Source of the DNA: DASYAN01 sp036501345
GTDB taxonomy: Bacteria; Chloroflexota; Ktedonobacteria; Ktedonobacterales; Ktedonobacteraceae
DNA length: 6,912 nucleotides
Assembly: GCA_036501345.1 (NCBI GenBank)
Contig: DASYAN010000574.1
Location: 1 to 6,912 of the forward strand
Direction: 5' to 3'
The translations under genes and the position numbers were made by a program. Position 1 is the first letter of the stretch; every line of letters begins with the position of its first letter. The notes beneath the pieces are model-generated. The model had not been told where the DNA came from. It saw only the letters and a program-made list of their open reading frames with translations, and did no database searches. This document shows, piece by piece, positions 1 through 6,220 of this stretch.

Positions 1-459
1 CAAGCTTTCTTCATTTGTCGTAGCATTGACCAGATCATAGAGTTCTCGGGTTTCTTTTGCATGTTGAGTTGCTTGCTCAGCTCGCTGGTGCAATGCAGAG
101 GCTAGCCGCCCGGTGATGATGGCTGTGACCAGGAATATAAACAGAGCCAGCCAATCTTCAGGTCTGGCAATTGTAAAGGTATAGAGCGGCTCAGTAAAAG
201 AAAAATCAAATGACAGAACTGCTATGATAGATGTGATGATGGCCGCATAAAGTCCACGTGTACTAGATAAGGCAAGCACAATTAAGAGATAAATAAACGA
301 TATATTGGGAATTGCAGGATAAAGATGTAGAACATAAATGGCTTCGGTGACTCCAAGAGGCAGAGCAGTTGCCAATAAGGTATCTGCGATATATCGCTTT
401 AGCCACTGCTTTTCTATAGTCCCTGCTAGATAATTAATTGACCTTCTCGGTTTATTCAT
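1..459 (-). CDS. KdpD-like membrane sensor histidine kinase, N-terminal part (cut by left edge)
   Basis: The reverse strand is open from an ATG at 459 to the window edge, giving 153 residues. The protein starts directly with a membrane block: hydrophobic segments at about residues 22-45, 53-66, 68-86 and 103-121. It carries signatures of the DUF4118 domain of KdpD-type kinases: NISFIYLLIVLALSSTRGLYAA at 52-73 (key residues N52, I53, S54, R68, G69), SFDFSFTEPLYTF at 83-95, and ITGRLASAL near 115-123. A charged signalling helix with RELYDLV (138-144) follows, the usual lead-in to a GAF or HisKA region. The large cytoplasmic KdpD/Usp domain of true KdpD is absent, so a role in potassium control should not be assumed. 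The catalytic domains lie outside the window. A good ribosome binding site supports this start. The gene is divergent from the lipoprotein gene. Confidence 0.88.
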   Translation of the reverse strand, partial: MNKPRRSINYLAGTIEKQWLKRYIADTLLATALPLGVTEAIYVLHLYPAIPNISFIYLLIVLALSSTRGLYAAIITSIIAVLSFDFSFTEPLYTFTIARPEDWLALFIFLVTAIITGRLASALHQRAEQATQHAKETRELYDLVNATTNEESL

Positions 460-467
460 AATATGCT

Positions 468-472
468 CTCCT
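468..472 (-). promoter_or_regulatory. Ribosome binding site of the KdpD-like kinase gene
   Basis: On the minus strand AGGAG lies 8 bases before the ATG at 459. This is a near-consensus Shine-Dalgarno at sensible spacing and is the main reason to take this ATG as the kinase start. It contrasts with the divergent lipoprotein gene, which has no such site. Confidence 0.7.
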
Positions 473-510
473 AACACAGAGATACGGCAGGAGATCAAGG
501 TCCGCTTTCT

Positions 511-540
511 TTGACGATCGTGTTTTTAGGATACTATAAA
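511..540 (+). promoter_or_regulatory. Candidate sigma-70-type promoter, upstream (distal) for the lipoprotein gene
   Basis: TTGACG (511-516) and TATAAA (535-540) are separated by 18 bp. This resembles a housekeeping promoter reading rightward, with a start expected near 547 and a leader of about 90 nt to the lipoprotein ATG. On the opposite strand the same bases offer TATAGT (538-533), a possible -10 for the divergent kinase gene but without a convincing -35, so the two directions may compete here. The prediction is by eye only. Confidence 0.45.
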
Positions 541-601
541 CAGGTTTCTGAGAAAAGAATATCATATACAAAAAGTCAAGTAAATTGGCCCTCTAGATAT
601 C

Positions 602-630
602 TTGACCCTGATAGAAACAGAGCCTATACT
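602..630 (+). promoter_or_regulatory. Strong proximal promoter of the lipoprotein gene, predicting a leaderless mRNA
   Basis: TTGACC (602-607) and TATACT (625-630) are separated by exactly 17 bp, five of six matches to each consensus hexamer. Initiation 6-8 bases after the -10 falls at about 636-638, which is the ATG at 638. No Shine-Dalgarno precedes that ATG, so the transcript would be leaderless or nearly so. The in-frame TTG at 602 that could extend the ORF is the start of the -35 hexamer itself, which argues against using it as a start codon. Confidence 0.65.
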
Positions 631-637
631 CACCATC

Positions 638-2002
638 ATGAAACAACAATGTTTTGTGATCCTTCTACTATTCCTATTGAGTAGCTTGACAGCGTGCAGT
701 CCGGGACATCTTGGTAGCACTGTCATAGCCTTTATACGCGACGGCCATCTCTGGACAATAGACCCCAATGGGGCAAATGCATTTGAAATTGTTGCTCAGG
801 ATACCCCCGTTGTTGGCTATAGCTGGTCGCCGACGCATCAAGTTCTCGCATTTCGCACACTCGATGCAGACTTTGCCAAGACTTCCGCTGCCAAGCATCT
901 TACCAGTCAGCCGATTACGGGATTGACCGAAGATACTCCAAGCGTTGAAAATACTATAGGCGTTGATGGAGGAACACCAATTCCGGTCGCCTTCTCTAGC
1001 CCAACTCTAAGCTATAGCAACGCCATATGGGATACAAACGGAACTCGCTTACTCTACCGCCAGACGATACAAGCAGTACAGAGTAATCCTACCACTTCTC
1101 AATGGTTCATTTCGCAGAACGACCAGCCTGGCGGAATTGCTCTTAAATCATTGCCAGTATCGTATTCCATTCCCTCATTCTCGTATCTCAGCCAACGTTT
1201 GCAGGTTCTTGGTAACAGTGATCATGGGATCTTTACGAGCACGCTCGCAGGAACGAATGTGCGTTATCTGACCCATAATCCGCCTCTCGGTCATCCCCTG
1301 CCTGCATCATTAGAACGTATTTTATGGCAGCCCGCTCACCAGGATCACAGCTTTTTATACGCTGCAATTACCTCCTCATTGTCTGCTCAGCAGGGAGTTG
1401 GCACTAATGGACCAACTGTACAACTTATCTTGAGCACAGTAGATGGCCATACCACGACGCTTGCAACCTGTACATGCACACAATTTGCTTGGTCACCTGA
1501 TGGCAACTCCATACTCTACAGTACAGGTACCACCTATACCATCTTGAATCTCCAAAAGGCCACGTCATGGAAGGTTACAACAGAGGAGGGTAGTGTTCCT
1601 TATTGGTCTCCGGATAGTCAATTCTTATTGCTCGATGGCGCACATGCCCTCCAACTGTTGTCCGTTGCAAAGCAACACCAGTATATGCTGTTAAGTGATG
1701 ATAAAGCAAGCAAGCTACAGCCAGGAAGTTTTTCTGGAAATCTATCATCTCCTAGCACACTGTTGCAGCCCGTTCCTAACAGCGTCTGGGCTACAGATAG
1801 CCGCCATTTTCTCTTCTTGACACACAATCGCTTGCAATGGCAAAATCATCCATTGCATATAAGTAAAGGTCTTTATACCGTTGCCGTCGATAATGATGGG
1901 CATCCCCAAGGAACACCTGCTTTGGTTGATGCTGGCAACGACTCCCAAGCAGGGTGGACGTATCAAGATGCAAACACATCATTTTTATACGGGGATCATT
2001 AA
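638..2002 (+). CDS. Secreted lipoprotein with TolB/WD40-like beta-propeller
   Basis: The protein has 454 residues from the ATG at 638. A short hydrophobic signal peptide (about 6-18) ends in the lipobox L17-T18-A19-C20, so it should be a lipid-anchored extracytoplasmic protein. The body shows spaced propeller strands typical of TolB/PD40 blades: IAFIRDGHLWTID near 30-42, YSWSP at 61-65, WDTNGTRLLY at 131-140, AWSPDG at 284-289, YWSPDS at 322-327, VWATDSRHFLF at 383-393 and a last one near 439-451. No catalytic motif is visible. Such propellers usually act as binding or scaffolding domains; the partner is unknown. The reading frame could open at a TTG at 602, but this would put 12 polar residues before the signal peptide and overlap the -35 box, so ATG 638 is chosen. 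It is divergent from the KdpD-like kinase and convergent with the histidine kinase, 26 bp apart. A link to either kinase is only positional. Confidence 0.85.
   Translation: MKQQCFVILLLFLLSSLTACSPGHLGSTVIAFIRDGHLWTIDPNGANAFEIVAQDTPVVGYSWSPTHQVLAFRTLDADFAKTSAAKHLTSQPITGLTEDTPSVENTIGVDGGTPIPVAFSSPTLSYSNAIWDTNGTRLLYRQTIQAVQSNPTTSQWFISQNDQPGGIALKSLPVSYSIPSFSYLSQRLQVLGNSDHGIFTSTLAGTNVRYLTHNPPLGHPLPASLERILWQPAHQDHSFLYAAITSSLSAQQGVGTNGPTVQLILSTVDGHTTTLATCTCTQFAWSPDGNSILYSTGTTYTILNLQKATSWKVTTEEGSVPYWSPDSQFLLLDGAHALQLLSVAKQHQYMLLSDDKASKLQPGSFSGNLSSPSTLLQPVPNSVWATDSRHFLFLTHNRLQWQNHPLHISKGLYTVAVDNDGHPQGTPALVDAGNDSQAGWTYQDANTSFLYGDH
1833..1857. repeat. Inverted repeat inside the lipoprotein gene
   Basis: TGCAATGG (1833-1840) and CCATTGCA (1850-1857) are perfect 8-bp arms around a 9-bp spacer, within codons near residues 399-407. 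The 9-mer TTGCAATGG also forms part of the inverted repeat in front of the response regulator gene (minus strand, 5211-5203). It may be chance or codon-driven. Confidence 0.4.
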
Positions 2003-2017
2003 CTGGGAACAGACTCA

Positions 2018-2035
2018 TCATTAGATAGCTAATGA
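2018..2035. repeat. Small hairpin in the convergent gap, possible weak bidirectional terminator
   Basis: TCATTAG (2018-2024) and CTAATGA (2029-2035) form a perfect 7-bp stem with a 4-base loop. It lies 16 bp after the lipoprotein stop and overlaps the TAG stop of the histidine kinase gene (2031-2029). The stem is AT-rich and no T-tract follows on either strand, so it is not a classical intrinsic terminator, but it is the only structure between the two convergent genes. Confidence 0.3.
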
Positions 2036-4368
2036 ATAGCCTCAATAGGCAGAAAAATACGTACCCTCACCCCTTCGCCTGGGGCACTTTTGACTGTCAG
2101 GCTGCCACCAGCAATGGCTAGCAGAGCACTGTGCGTGAGAAGACCACTAGCTGTTCCCGTTGTTGAACTACTGGCTGAAATAATGCCGATGCCATCATCG
2201 CCTACAACCACTTCTAGGTGAGGGTTACAGTTTGCCTCGAATGTGAGTCGTAGCCGACGATGTACGTCGCTACCGCGTGCATGCCGTGCTGCGTTGCGTA
2301 AAGCTTCCTGGACTGCTGCAAAGATTAATTCTGCAATGGCCGGAGGAATTACTTCGTCAATATGGCTCGCGATCTCATCCGATATTTGCCATTCGACCTC
2401 GTCAAATGAATGTTGAAAATCCTGTGCCAGCATGGTGTGAATAGCGGACATTAAGCCATCACGCTCTAAGCGATGTGGTGCACTGGTTGACATTGCACGC
2501 ATCATCGCCGCAAGTTGGCGGTGGGCGTCACTGATAGAAGTAATAGCATTTTCAAGAGCTTGATCAGCGCGTGCATTGGTTTGTTCATCTGCAGGGTGTG
2601 CACGTAGTGTCTCCATACGTAAAAGAGCCAGATGCAGCATTGGTAGAATCTCATCATGCAGAACTCTTCGTTGTTGTGCTCCCAGTAGTTTCACATCGAC
2701 GATACGACGGCGTAGCAAACCAGCTACGGTTAGCATTGCTTCGTGATCACGCAAGGTATCAAGAATACGTTGCCCACAAACCTGAGCCAGATCCATATCC
2801 TCGTCGGTAAAGACACTGCCATCTTTGCGAGGGCCCAGGTAGAGATTGGCAACTAGACCCAGTTCATCGTAGAGTGGTAACACCCAGCAGATTACCGATG
2901 CTCCTTGCAAGGTCATATGCATTCTATAGAAACGTCGTGTTTGCAGCCCTGGTGTCAGGCTACCTTCTGGATGAAGTTTATAAGAGCGTTGATCAGCAGG
3001 CTGTGCCTGTTCCATGATCGCATCTGGCCAATCCATGATCGACCAGCGATAATTGAAATTCCTCCGCACAGGCCCTGCCTGCACTACCAAAATTGCGCAT
3101 TGTACCTCTAACACATCCTTACAGAGGTGAGAAAAGAGTGCTTCCATACTCTGCTCGGTCTTTTGCAGATCAGTGTTCAGCCAGTGGCGTACATTGGTAT
3201 TGCGCAAGAAAGGAGCTAGAAGGGCAATATAACGGTCATGCGCAGTATAGCTACTCCAGGTAAAGAGAGCATAGGCTCCTGTCGCAATTGATGTTATCAG
3301 TAGCATGCCGCCAAGAGAACTACGAGTAAATTCAGCAAGAAATGCAATAAGTGTGGCAATCGTTGTTGCCACAATCACGATACCTCGCCATTGCTCAAAA
3401 AAACCACGACGTGCTAGCGGACGCTCAATCAGAATGCCGTGTCGCACAATTGAATAGCCAGTGAGCAACACAATGAGAGCCACTGAGCCTGTTGCATAGA
3501 TATCCAAGATCACCAATGGCAATGGTAGCGTAACTAGCGTGGCAGGTGGAGTGCTATTGCCGCTTGGTTCTAACCCATGAAGGATTACAAAGAGGACCAG
3601 TATGGCCAGGCTCACTGTCAGACAAACCATTAACAATGCAGCCAACAGCAATCCCGGCCGTGCCAGATGCCAAGAGAGTGCTGGTTCCTCCAACTGATCA
3701 ACGCTGATCTGGTCATTCCAGAATGTATCCATTAGCCCACTGCGCAGAGATACATTTCGTTGGCGACCAATGCAGGCAAGCCAGAACGCGTGTAATAAGC
3801 GTCCTATGCGTCCAGGTGTGAACCACGGACCAATGGCGCAAAAAGTTACATAGAATAGAAAGAGGACTGATACTAAGAGGAGTGGAGATTCCTCCAGGCC
3901 TGAATGCATATTGCCTTGCACATCGCTATATCCCAGAAGTAAGACAGTATTCCTAAAGGTATAGGTTGAACGATTGAATACGAGCAAGATCAGGACACTG
4001 CAACCCAGCGTTGCTGCAGAGATTAAGAGCAACGGACGCCGCATACGCCATTGCTCATTGATCAAAGCGGCATAATAGAGCCCAATGACAAACCAAATAT
4101 AGGGAACTCCCAGAGCAGGTAGCCAGATCAAGTGCCATAAAAAATCAGTGAAAGCAAGATTTGCGGTCTGAGCAAATGGCCCTCTGATGAGTGATCCATG
4201 GATAAAGAAGAACAGAGCAGCAAGGCTCAAACCAACGAAGCCAACACGGGCAATCACGCTCTGACGATCACCATTGAGCCAGACAGTAAAAGCCAGCCAG
4301 AGGAATGTTATCAAGTTGAAAATGGAAAGAGCAAGTGCAGCAGTTTGTAGGAGGGTAGTAAAAGCCAT
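2029..4368 (-). CDS. Polytopic sensor histidine kinase with GAF-like region (HisKA_3 / HATPase_c type)
   Basis: The protein has 779 residues from the ATG at 4368. About nine hydrophobic segments fill the N-terminal half (roughly 7-31, 38-61, 76-102, 111-131, 162-183, 239-264, 277-306, 328-347, 353-372), with a soluble loop at about 184-238. A GAF-like region follows (405-540). The phosphoacceptor helix reads QQRRVLHDEILPMLH, with H571 followed by D572-E573, as in NarL/LuxR-partner kinases. The HATPase domain has the N-box EALRNAARHA (E688, N692, H696), the G1 motif D724-x-G726-x-G728, and a G2-like stretch at G742 to GG754-755. G2 is atypical: GLLTHSALL replaces the usual GLxGLRERV. The frame also opens at a GTG at 4407 and an ATG at 4377, both overlapping the regulator gene. 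The 4368 ATG is preferred because it follows the regulator's TGA by one base; no clear ribosome binding site is present, so translational coupling is likely. Many-membrane-segment sensor plus NarL-type partner recalls ComP of Bacillus, but the signal is unknown. Confidence 0.9.
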   Translation of the reverse strand: MAFTTLLQTAALALSIFNLITFLWLAFTVWLNGDRQSVIARVGFVGLSLAALFFFIHGSLIRGPFAQTANLAFTDFLWHLIWLPALGVPYIWFVIGLYYAALINEQWRMRRPLLLISAATLGCSVLILLVFNRSTYTFRNTVLLLGYSDVQGNMHSGLEESPLLLVSVLFLFYVTFCAIGPWFTPGRIGRLLHAFWLACIGRQRNVSLRSGLMDTFWNDQISVDQLEEPALSWHLARPGLLLAALLMVCLTVSLAILVLFVILHGLEPSGNSTPPATLVTLPLPLVILDIYATGSVALIVLLTGYSIVRHGILIERPLARRGFFEQWRGIVIVATTIATLIAFLAEFTRSSLGGMLLITSIATGAYALFTWSSYTAHDRYIALLAPFLRNTNVRHWLNTDLQKTEQSMEALFSHLCKDVLEVQCAILVVQAGPVRRNFNYRWSIMDWPDAIMEQAQPADQRSYKLHPEGSLTPGLQTRRFYRMHMTLQGASVICWVLPLYDELGLVANLYLGPRKDGSVFTDEDMDLAQVCGQRILDTLRDHEAMLTVAGLLRRRIVDVKLLGAQQRRVLHDEILPMLHLALLRMETLRAHPADEQTNARADQALENAITSISDAHRQLAAMMRAMSTSAPHRLERDGLMSAIHTMLAQDFQHSFDEVEWQISDEIASHIDEVIPPAIAELIFAAVQEALRNAARHARGSDVHRRLRLTFEANCNPHLEVVVGDDGIGIISASSSTTGTASGLLTHSALLAIAGGSLTVKSAPGEGVRVRIFLPIEAIH

Positions 4369-4369
4369 G

Positions 4370-5140
4370 TCACACATCTTTTTTGTAGAGTGGAATCCAT
4401 TCGCCACGGCGATCTTGTACTAAAGCATTTCCTTCTTCATCCCAGATGAGCATACGATTGTGTACATAGATCAGTGTAGCCCTGGCTCGGGCCACTTTAT
4501 CATCTACGGCATTTTCACTCAATCCCCAGGCTGCATAGATACGTCCGTTTGTTCGACTTACCGCGCGTTTATCATGCAGATTGAGACGAGAGGCGATTTG
4601 CTCGTTGGTCATTCCCTGTGCCATCAATTCAGCGACCCTGAGCTCATTGGGCTCCAACAGGGCACGCGGCGACTGTTCATCCAGATCACGCACCTCTTGA
4701 ACCCGATCCTCAATTTCTGGGTCCACCAAACTGCGCCCATTTACTGCATCGTGCAGGAGCGGTACGAGCATACTGGGTAGTAAATAGTTGCTTTTGCGCA
4801 CATACGCATAATGTGTGAGAATACCTGAAGCGCGAAATTCGCGATAATATTCATCGTCATCCTGAATAGAATAGAATACCACGGGCGTACGAGGGCGTTC
4901 ACGGCGAATGGCTATAGCAGCTCCGACTCCACTAAGTGCATGGCGGCCCTGCTGTGGATCTTGCAACTGCACATCCATCAGGATCACATCCATGTCTAGT
5001 TCTAGTGCTTGCGCGACTGCTTCGCGCCCGGTTGCAGCCTCTCCAACAACTTGTACAGCTCCCGTCGCCTCTAGGCCCTCGCGCAGAGCTTTGCGCAATG
5101 GTCCGTGATCATCGGCCAGTAGCAATTTTATCTTGCTCAT
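4370..5140 (-). CDS. Response regulator, NarL/LuxR-like, with atypical receiver, divergent HTH and C-terminal tail
   Basis: The protein has 256 residues from the ATG at 5140. The receiver shows the acidic pair D10-D11, phosphoacceptor D56 in VILMDVQLQD, S91 and conserved K116 (YVRKS). After D56 there are extra residues (QQGRHALSG, 63-71) where NarL-type receivers normally have a short PGMDG turn. The DNA-binding part begins LEPNELRVAELMAQGMTNEQIASRLNL (162-188), a clear LuxR-type helix-turn-helix. Its recognition helix, DKRAVSRTNGRIYAAWGL, has an extra residue and lacks the usual H and K positions. About 40 residues follow the HTH (217-256), including LIWDEEGNALVQDRRGEWIPL, which looks like a beta-hairpin. 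The frame could open at 5215, but the extra 25 residues are not receiver-like and a GGAG lies 10 bases before the ATG at 5140. It is the first gene of an operon with the histidine kinase, its probable phosphodonor. Confidence 0.9.
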   Translation of the reverse strand: MSKIKLLLADDHGPLRKALREGLEATGAVQVVGEAATGREAVAQALELDMDVILMDVQLQDPQQGRHALSGVGAAIAIRRERPRTPVVFYSIQDDDEYYREFRASGILTHYAYVRKSNYLLPSMLVPLLHDAVNGRSLVDPEIEDRVQEVRDLDEQSPRALLEPNELRVAELMAQGMTNEQIASRLNLHDKRAVSRTNGRIYAAWGLSENAVDDKVARARATLIYVHNRMLIWDEEGNALVQDRRGEWIPLYKKDV

Positions 5141-5160
5141 AGATTTTTTGCTCCAGTTTC

Positions 5161-5176
5161 TCGCTAGCTGTAGCGA
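5161..5176 (-). repeat. Leader hairpin close to the response regulator start
   Basis: TCGCTA and TAGCGA form a 6-bp perfect stem with a GCTG loop. It ends 21 bases before the regulator ATG and about 6 bases upstream of its GGAG, so it would lie in the 5' leader of the operon mRNA and could affect ribosome access. Short stems of this size also arise by chance. Confidence 0.35.
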
Positions 5177-5180
5177 ACTA

Positions 5181-5211
5181 TTGCAATGTTTCGTACGCAG
5201 TACCATTGCAA
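5181..5211. promoter_or_regulatory. Perfect inverted repeat upstream of the regulator-kinase operon (candidate operator or leader stem)
   Basis: TTGCAATG (5181-5188) and CATTGCAA (5204-5211) are exact 8-bp complementary arms, with centres 23 bp apart, about two helical turns. Inside the 15-bp spacer sits a second pair, GTAC-GCA-GTAC (5193-5203), against the right arm. The site ends 41 bp upstream of the regulator ATG. It could bind a dimeric regulator such as the operon's own product, or fold as an RNA stem if transcription starts near 5237. Nothing in the sequence decides between these. Confidence 0.5.
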
Positions 5212-5221
5212 GCAAGGATCA

Positions 5222-5246
5222 AAGTTCTAAACTTCTGGGGTGAAGT
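5222..5246. repeat. Two overlapping inverted repeats at the predicted operon start site
   Basis: AAGTT-CTA-AACTT (5222-5234) and ACTTC-TGGGGT-GAAGT (5231-5246) share the bases ACTT, so only one of the two could form a hairpin at a time. They cover the region from the candidate -10 to about +15 of the regulator operon. Each arm is only 5 bp, so chance is possible. Confidence 0.3.
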
Positions 5247-5252
5247 ATAGCA
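5244..5252 (-). promoter_or_regulatory. Extended -10 promoter candidate for the regulator-kinase operon
   Basis: On the minus strand TG-C-TATACT (5252-5244) matches an extended -10 element. No good -35 is seen 16-18 bp upstream, which lies inside the end of the transporter gene; extended -10 promoters often lack one. Start would be near 5237, giving a leader of about 97 nt that includes the inverted repeats at 5181-5211 and 5161-5176. Confidence 0.45.
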
Positions 5253-5256
5253 GATA

Positions 5257-6141
5257 TTACACCAACAAAATAGAAGCCATGATCCCTATAATCCCCAATG
5301 CTCCCCATATAGTTACAGGCTGGTGAAACAAGACAAGTCCAAAAATATATATCCAGACAAGGTCTGTAATCAAGAGCACACTTGCAACTGTGGCATTGAT
5401 CTTTGAGATACTAATGTAAAGTAAAATAAGAGGTACAATAGTTGCAAATGCAGCTAAGACGAGAGTAAACCAGCTTATGATGGGAAGGTTAAGGCGTATA
5501 CTTGGTGTAAAAAAAGGTATTCGTAGTAGAAATCCTAAAAGAAAGAGAAGAGGTATTGTGAATAAAAGTGTATAAAAAAGAGATTGAAAAGAATTGAGGT
5601 GAGTTTCAGTTCTTATTTTTCTACCAAATACAACCATTCCACCAAAAAAGACTGAATTAGCAATGGCAAATATATCTCCTATGTGGAACTGTTCCACGTG
5701 TCTTATATGCCAAACTTCAAGTAAAATAAGAACAGAGCAAAGGGATAAAATGACTGCTATCCAGTTTTTCTTTGATGGAATTTCATGAAATAAAATATAT
5801 GATAATATAATTGTAGTAAAAGGATAAGCATTATTCAATGCTGATGCTTTAGCAATTGACGTTCCAAGGTATATAGCGATGCTATACGTAGTAAAGGCTC
5901 CTGTAAATAGAAATGAATTTATAGCGATATAGAGCAAATGGCTTTTAGTTAAGGTTAAATTTACTTTATATATAAATATAACCATAAATAACATAATAGC
6001 GCTAAAGAAGGAGCGAAATACTATTTGTGTAAAAGCATCAACATGCTGATTGGTTAATAAAGTTGAGATGACAGATAGGCCAGAATAGCTAAATGCAGCT
6101 AATAAAATAGAAATATGATATTTAGATTTTTGCAGAAACAT
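5257..6141 (-). CDS. EamA-family (drug/metabolite transporter superfamily) membrane permease
   Basis: The protein has 294 residues, the usual length for a full two-repeat EamA permease, with ten predicted membrane segments (roughly 11-30, 37-57, 69-91, 98-118, 125-143, 155-173, 187-206, 221-245, 250-272, 277-294). The first repeat ends with the family pattern NAYPFTTIILSYILFHEIPS (P107, E120) and NWIAVILSLCSVLIL; the second with LLITDLVWIYIFGLVLFHQPVT, where the usual glutamate is Q274. It should move a small metabolite or drug across the inner membrane; the substrate cannot be told from sequence. The gene is strikingly AT-rich: 5761-5820 has 12 G/C of 60, against 34 of 60 at 2221-2280 in the kinase gene. 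This suggests recent acquisition. The ribosome binding site is weak (AGAAAG). It lies upstream of the regulator gene on the same strand, with a 116-bp gap holding a separate promoter candidate. Confidence 0.9.
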   Translation of the reverse strand: MFLQKSKYHISILLAAFSYSGLSVISTLLTNQHVDAFTQIVFRSFFSAIMLFMVIFIYKVNLTLTKSHLLYIAINSFLFTGAFTTYSIAIYLGTSIAKASALNNAYPFTTIILSYILFHEIPSKKNWIAVILSLCSVLILLEVWHIRHVEQFHIGDIFAIANSVFFGGMVVFGRKIRTETHLNSFQSLFYTLLFTIPLLFLLGFLLRIPFFTPSIRLNLPIISWFTLVLAAFATIVPLILLYISISKINATVASVLLITDLVWIYIFGLVLFHQPVTIWGALGIIGIMASILLV

Positions 6142-6156
6142 AAAAGTAGCTTTCTA

Positions 6157-6170
6157 TGTTCAAATGAACA
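6157..6170. promoter_or_regulatory. Perfect palindrome just upstream of the transporter start (candidate operator)
   Basis: TGTTCA-AA-TGAACA is a perfect 6+2+6 inverted repeat, ending 15 bp before the transporter ATG. Its size and position, between the promoter candidate and the start codon, are those expected of a small dimeric repressor's operator. No regulator gene sits next to it in this window. Confidence 0.45.
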
Positions 6171-6220
6171 CTGACTAGGCAATCGCGGATATATGATTAA
6201 GTAACTGGGATTGCATGACT

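Noticed and set aside
1..459. Assignment as the potassium sensor KdpD itself
   Set aside because: The N-terminal KdpD/Usp domains are missing and no kdp genes are in view; DUF4118 occurs in many unrelated sensor kinases.
533..538. TATAGT as the -10 of the KdpD-like kinase promoter
   Set aside because: No acceptable -35 is found at 16-18 bp, so it is mentioned only as a possibility within another entry.
602..637. TTG start giving a 466-residue lipoprotein
   Set aside because: The TTG is the beginning of a -35 hexamer, has no ribosome binding site, and would put 12 polar residues before the signal peptide.
562..768. Minus-strand 68-residue ORF across the divergent intergenic region
   Set aside because: It overlaps the lipoprotein start and its promoter, and its composition is that of a shadow frame.
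2903..2912. 10-bp palindrome CCTTGCAAGG in the kinase gene
   Set aside because: It is inside coding sequence and a palindrome of this size is expected by chance in several kilobases.
4369..4407. GTG (4407) or ATG (4377) start for the histidine kinase
   Set aside because: Both overlap the regulator coding region and lack a ribosome binding site. The ATG at 4368 follows the regulator stop by one base, and the extra residues are not hydrophobic. The 4377 ATG cannot be fully excluded.
4460..4780. 106-residue plus-strand ORF
   Set aside because: It lies fully antisense to the well-supported response regulator, and its translation shows no domain-like pattern.
5141..5215. 25-residue N-terminal extension of the response regulator
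   Set aside because: The receiver fold begins at MSKIKLLLADD, and the extension lies over the inverted repeats and leader hairpin.
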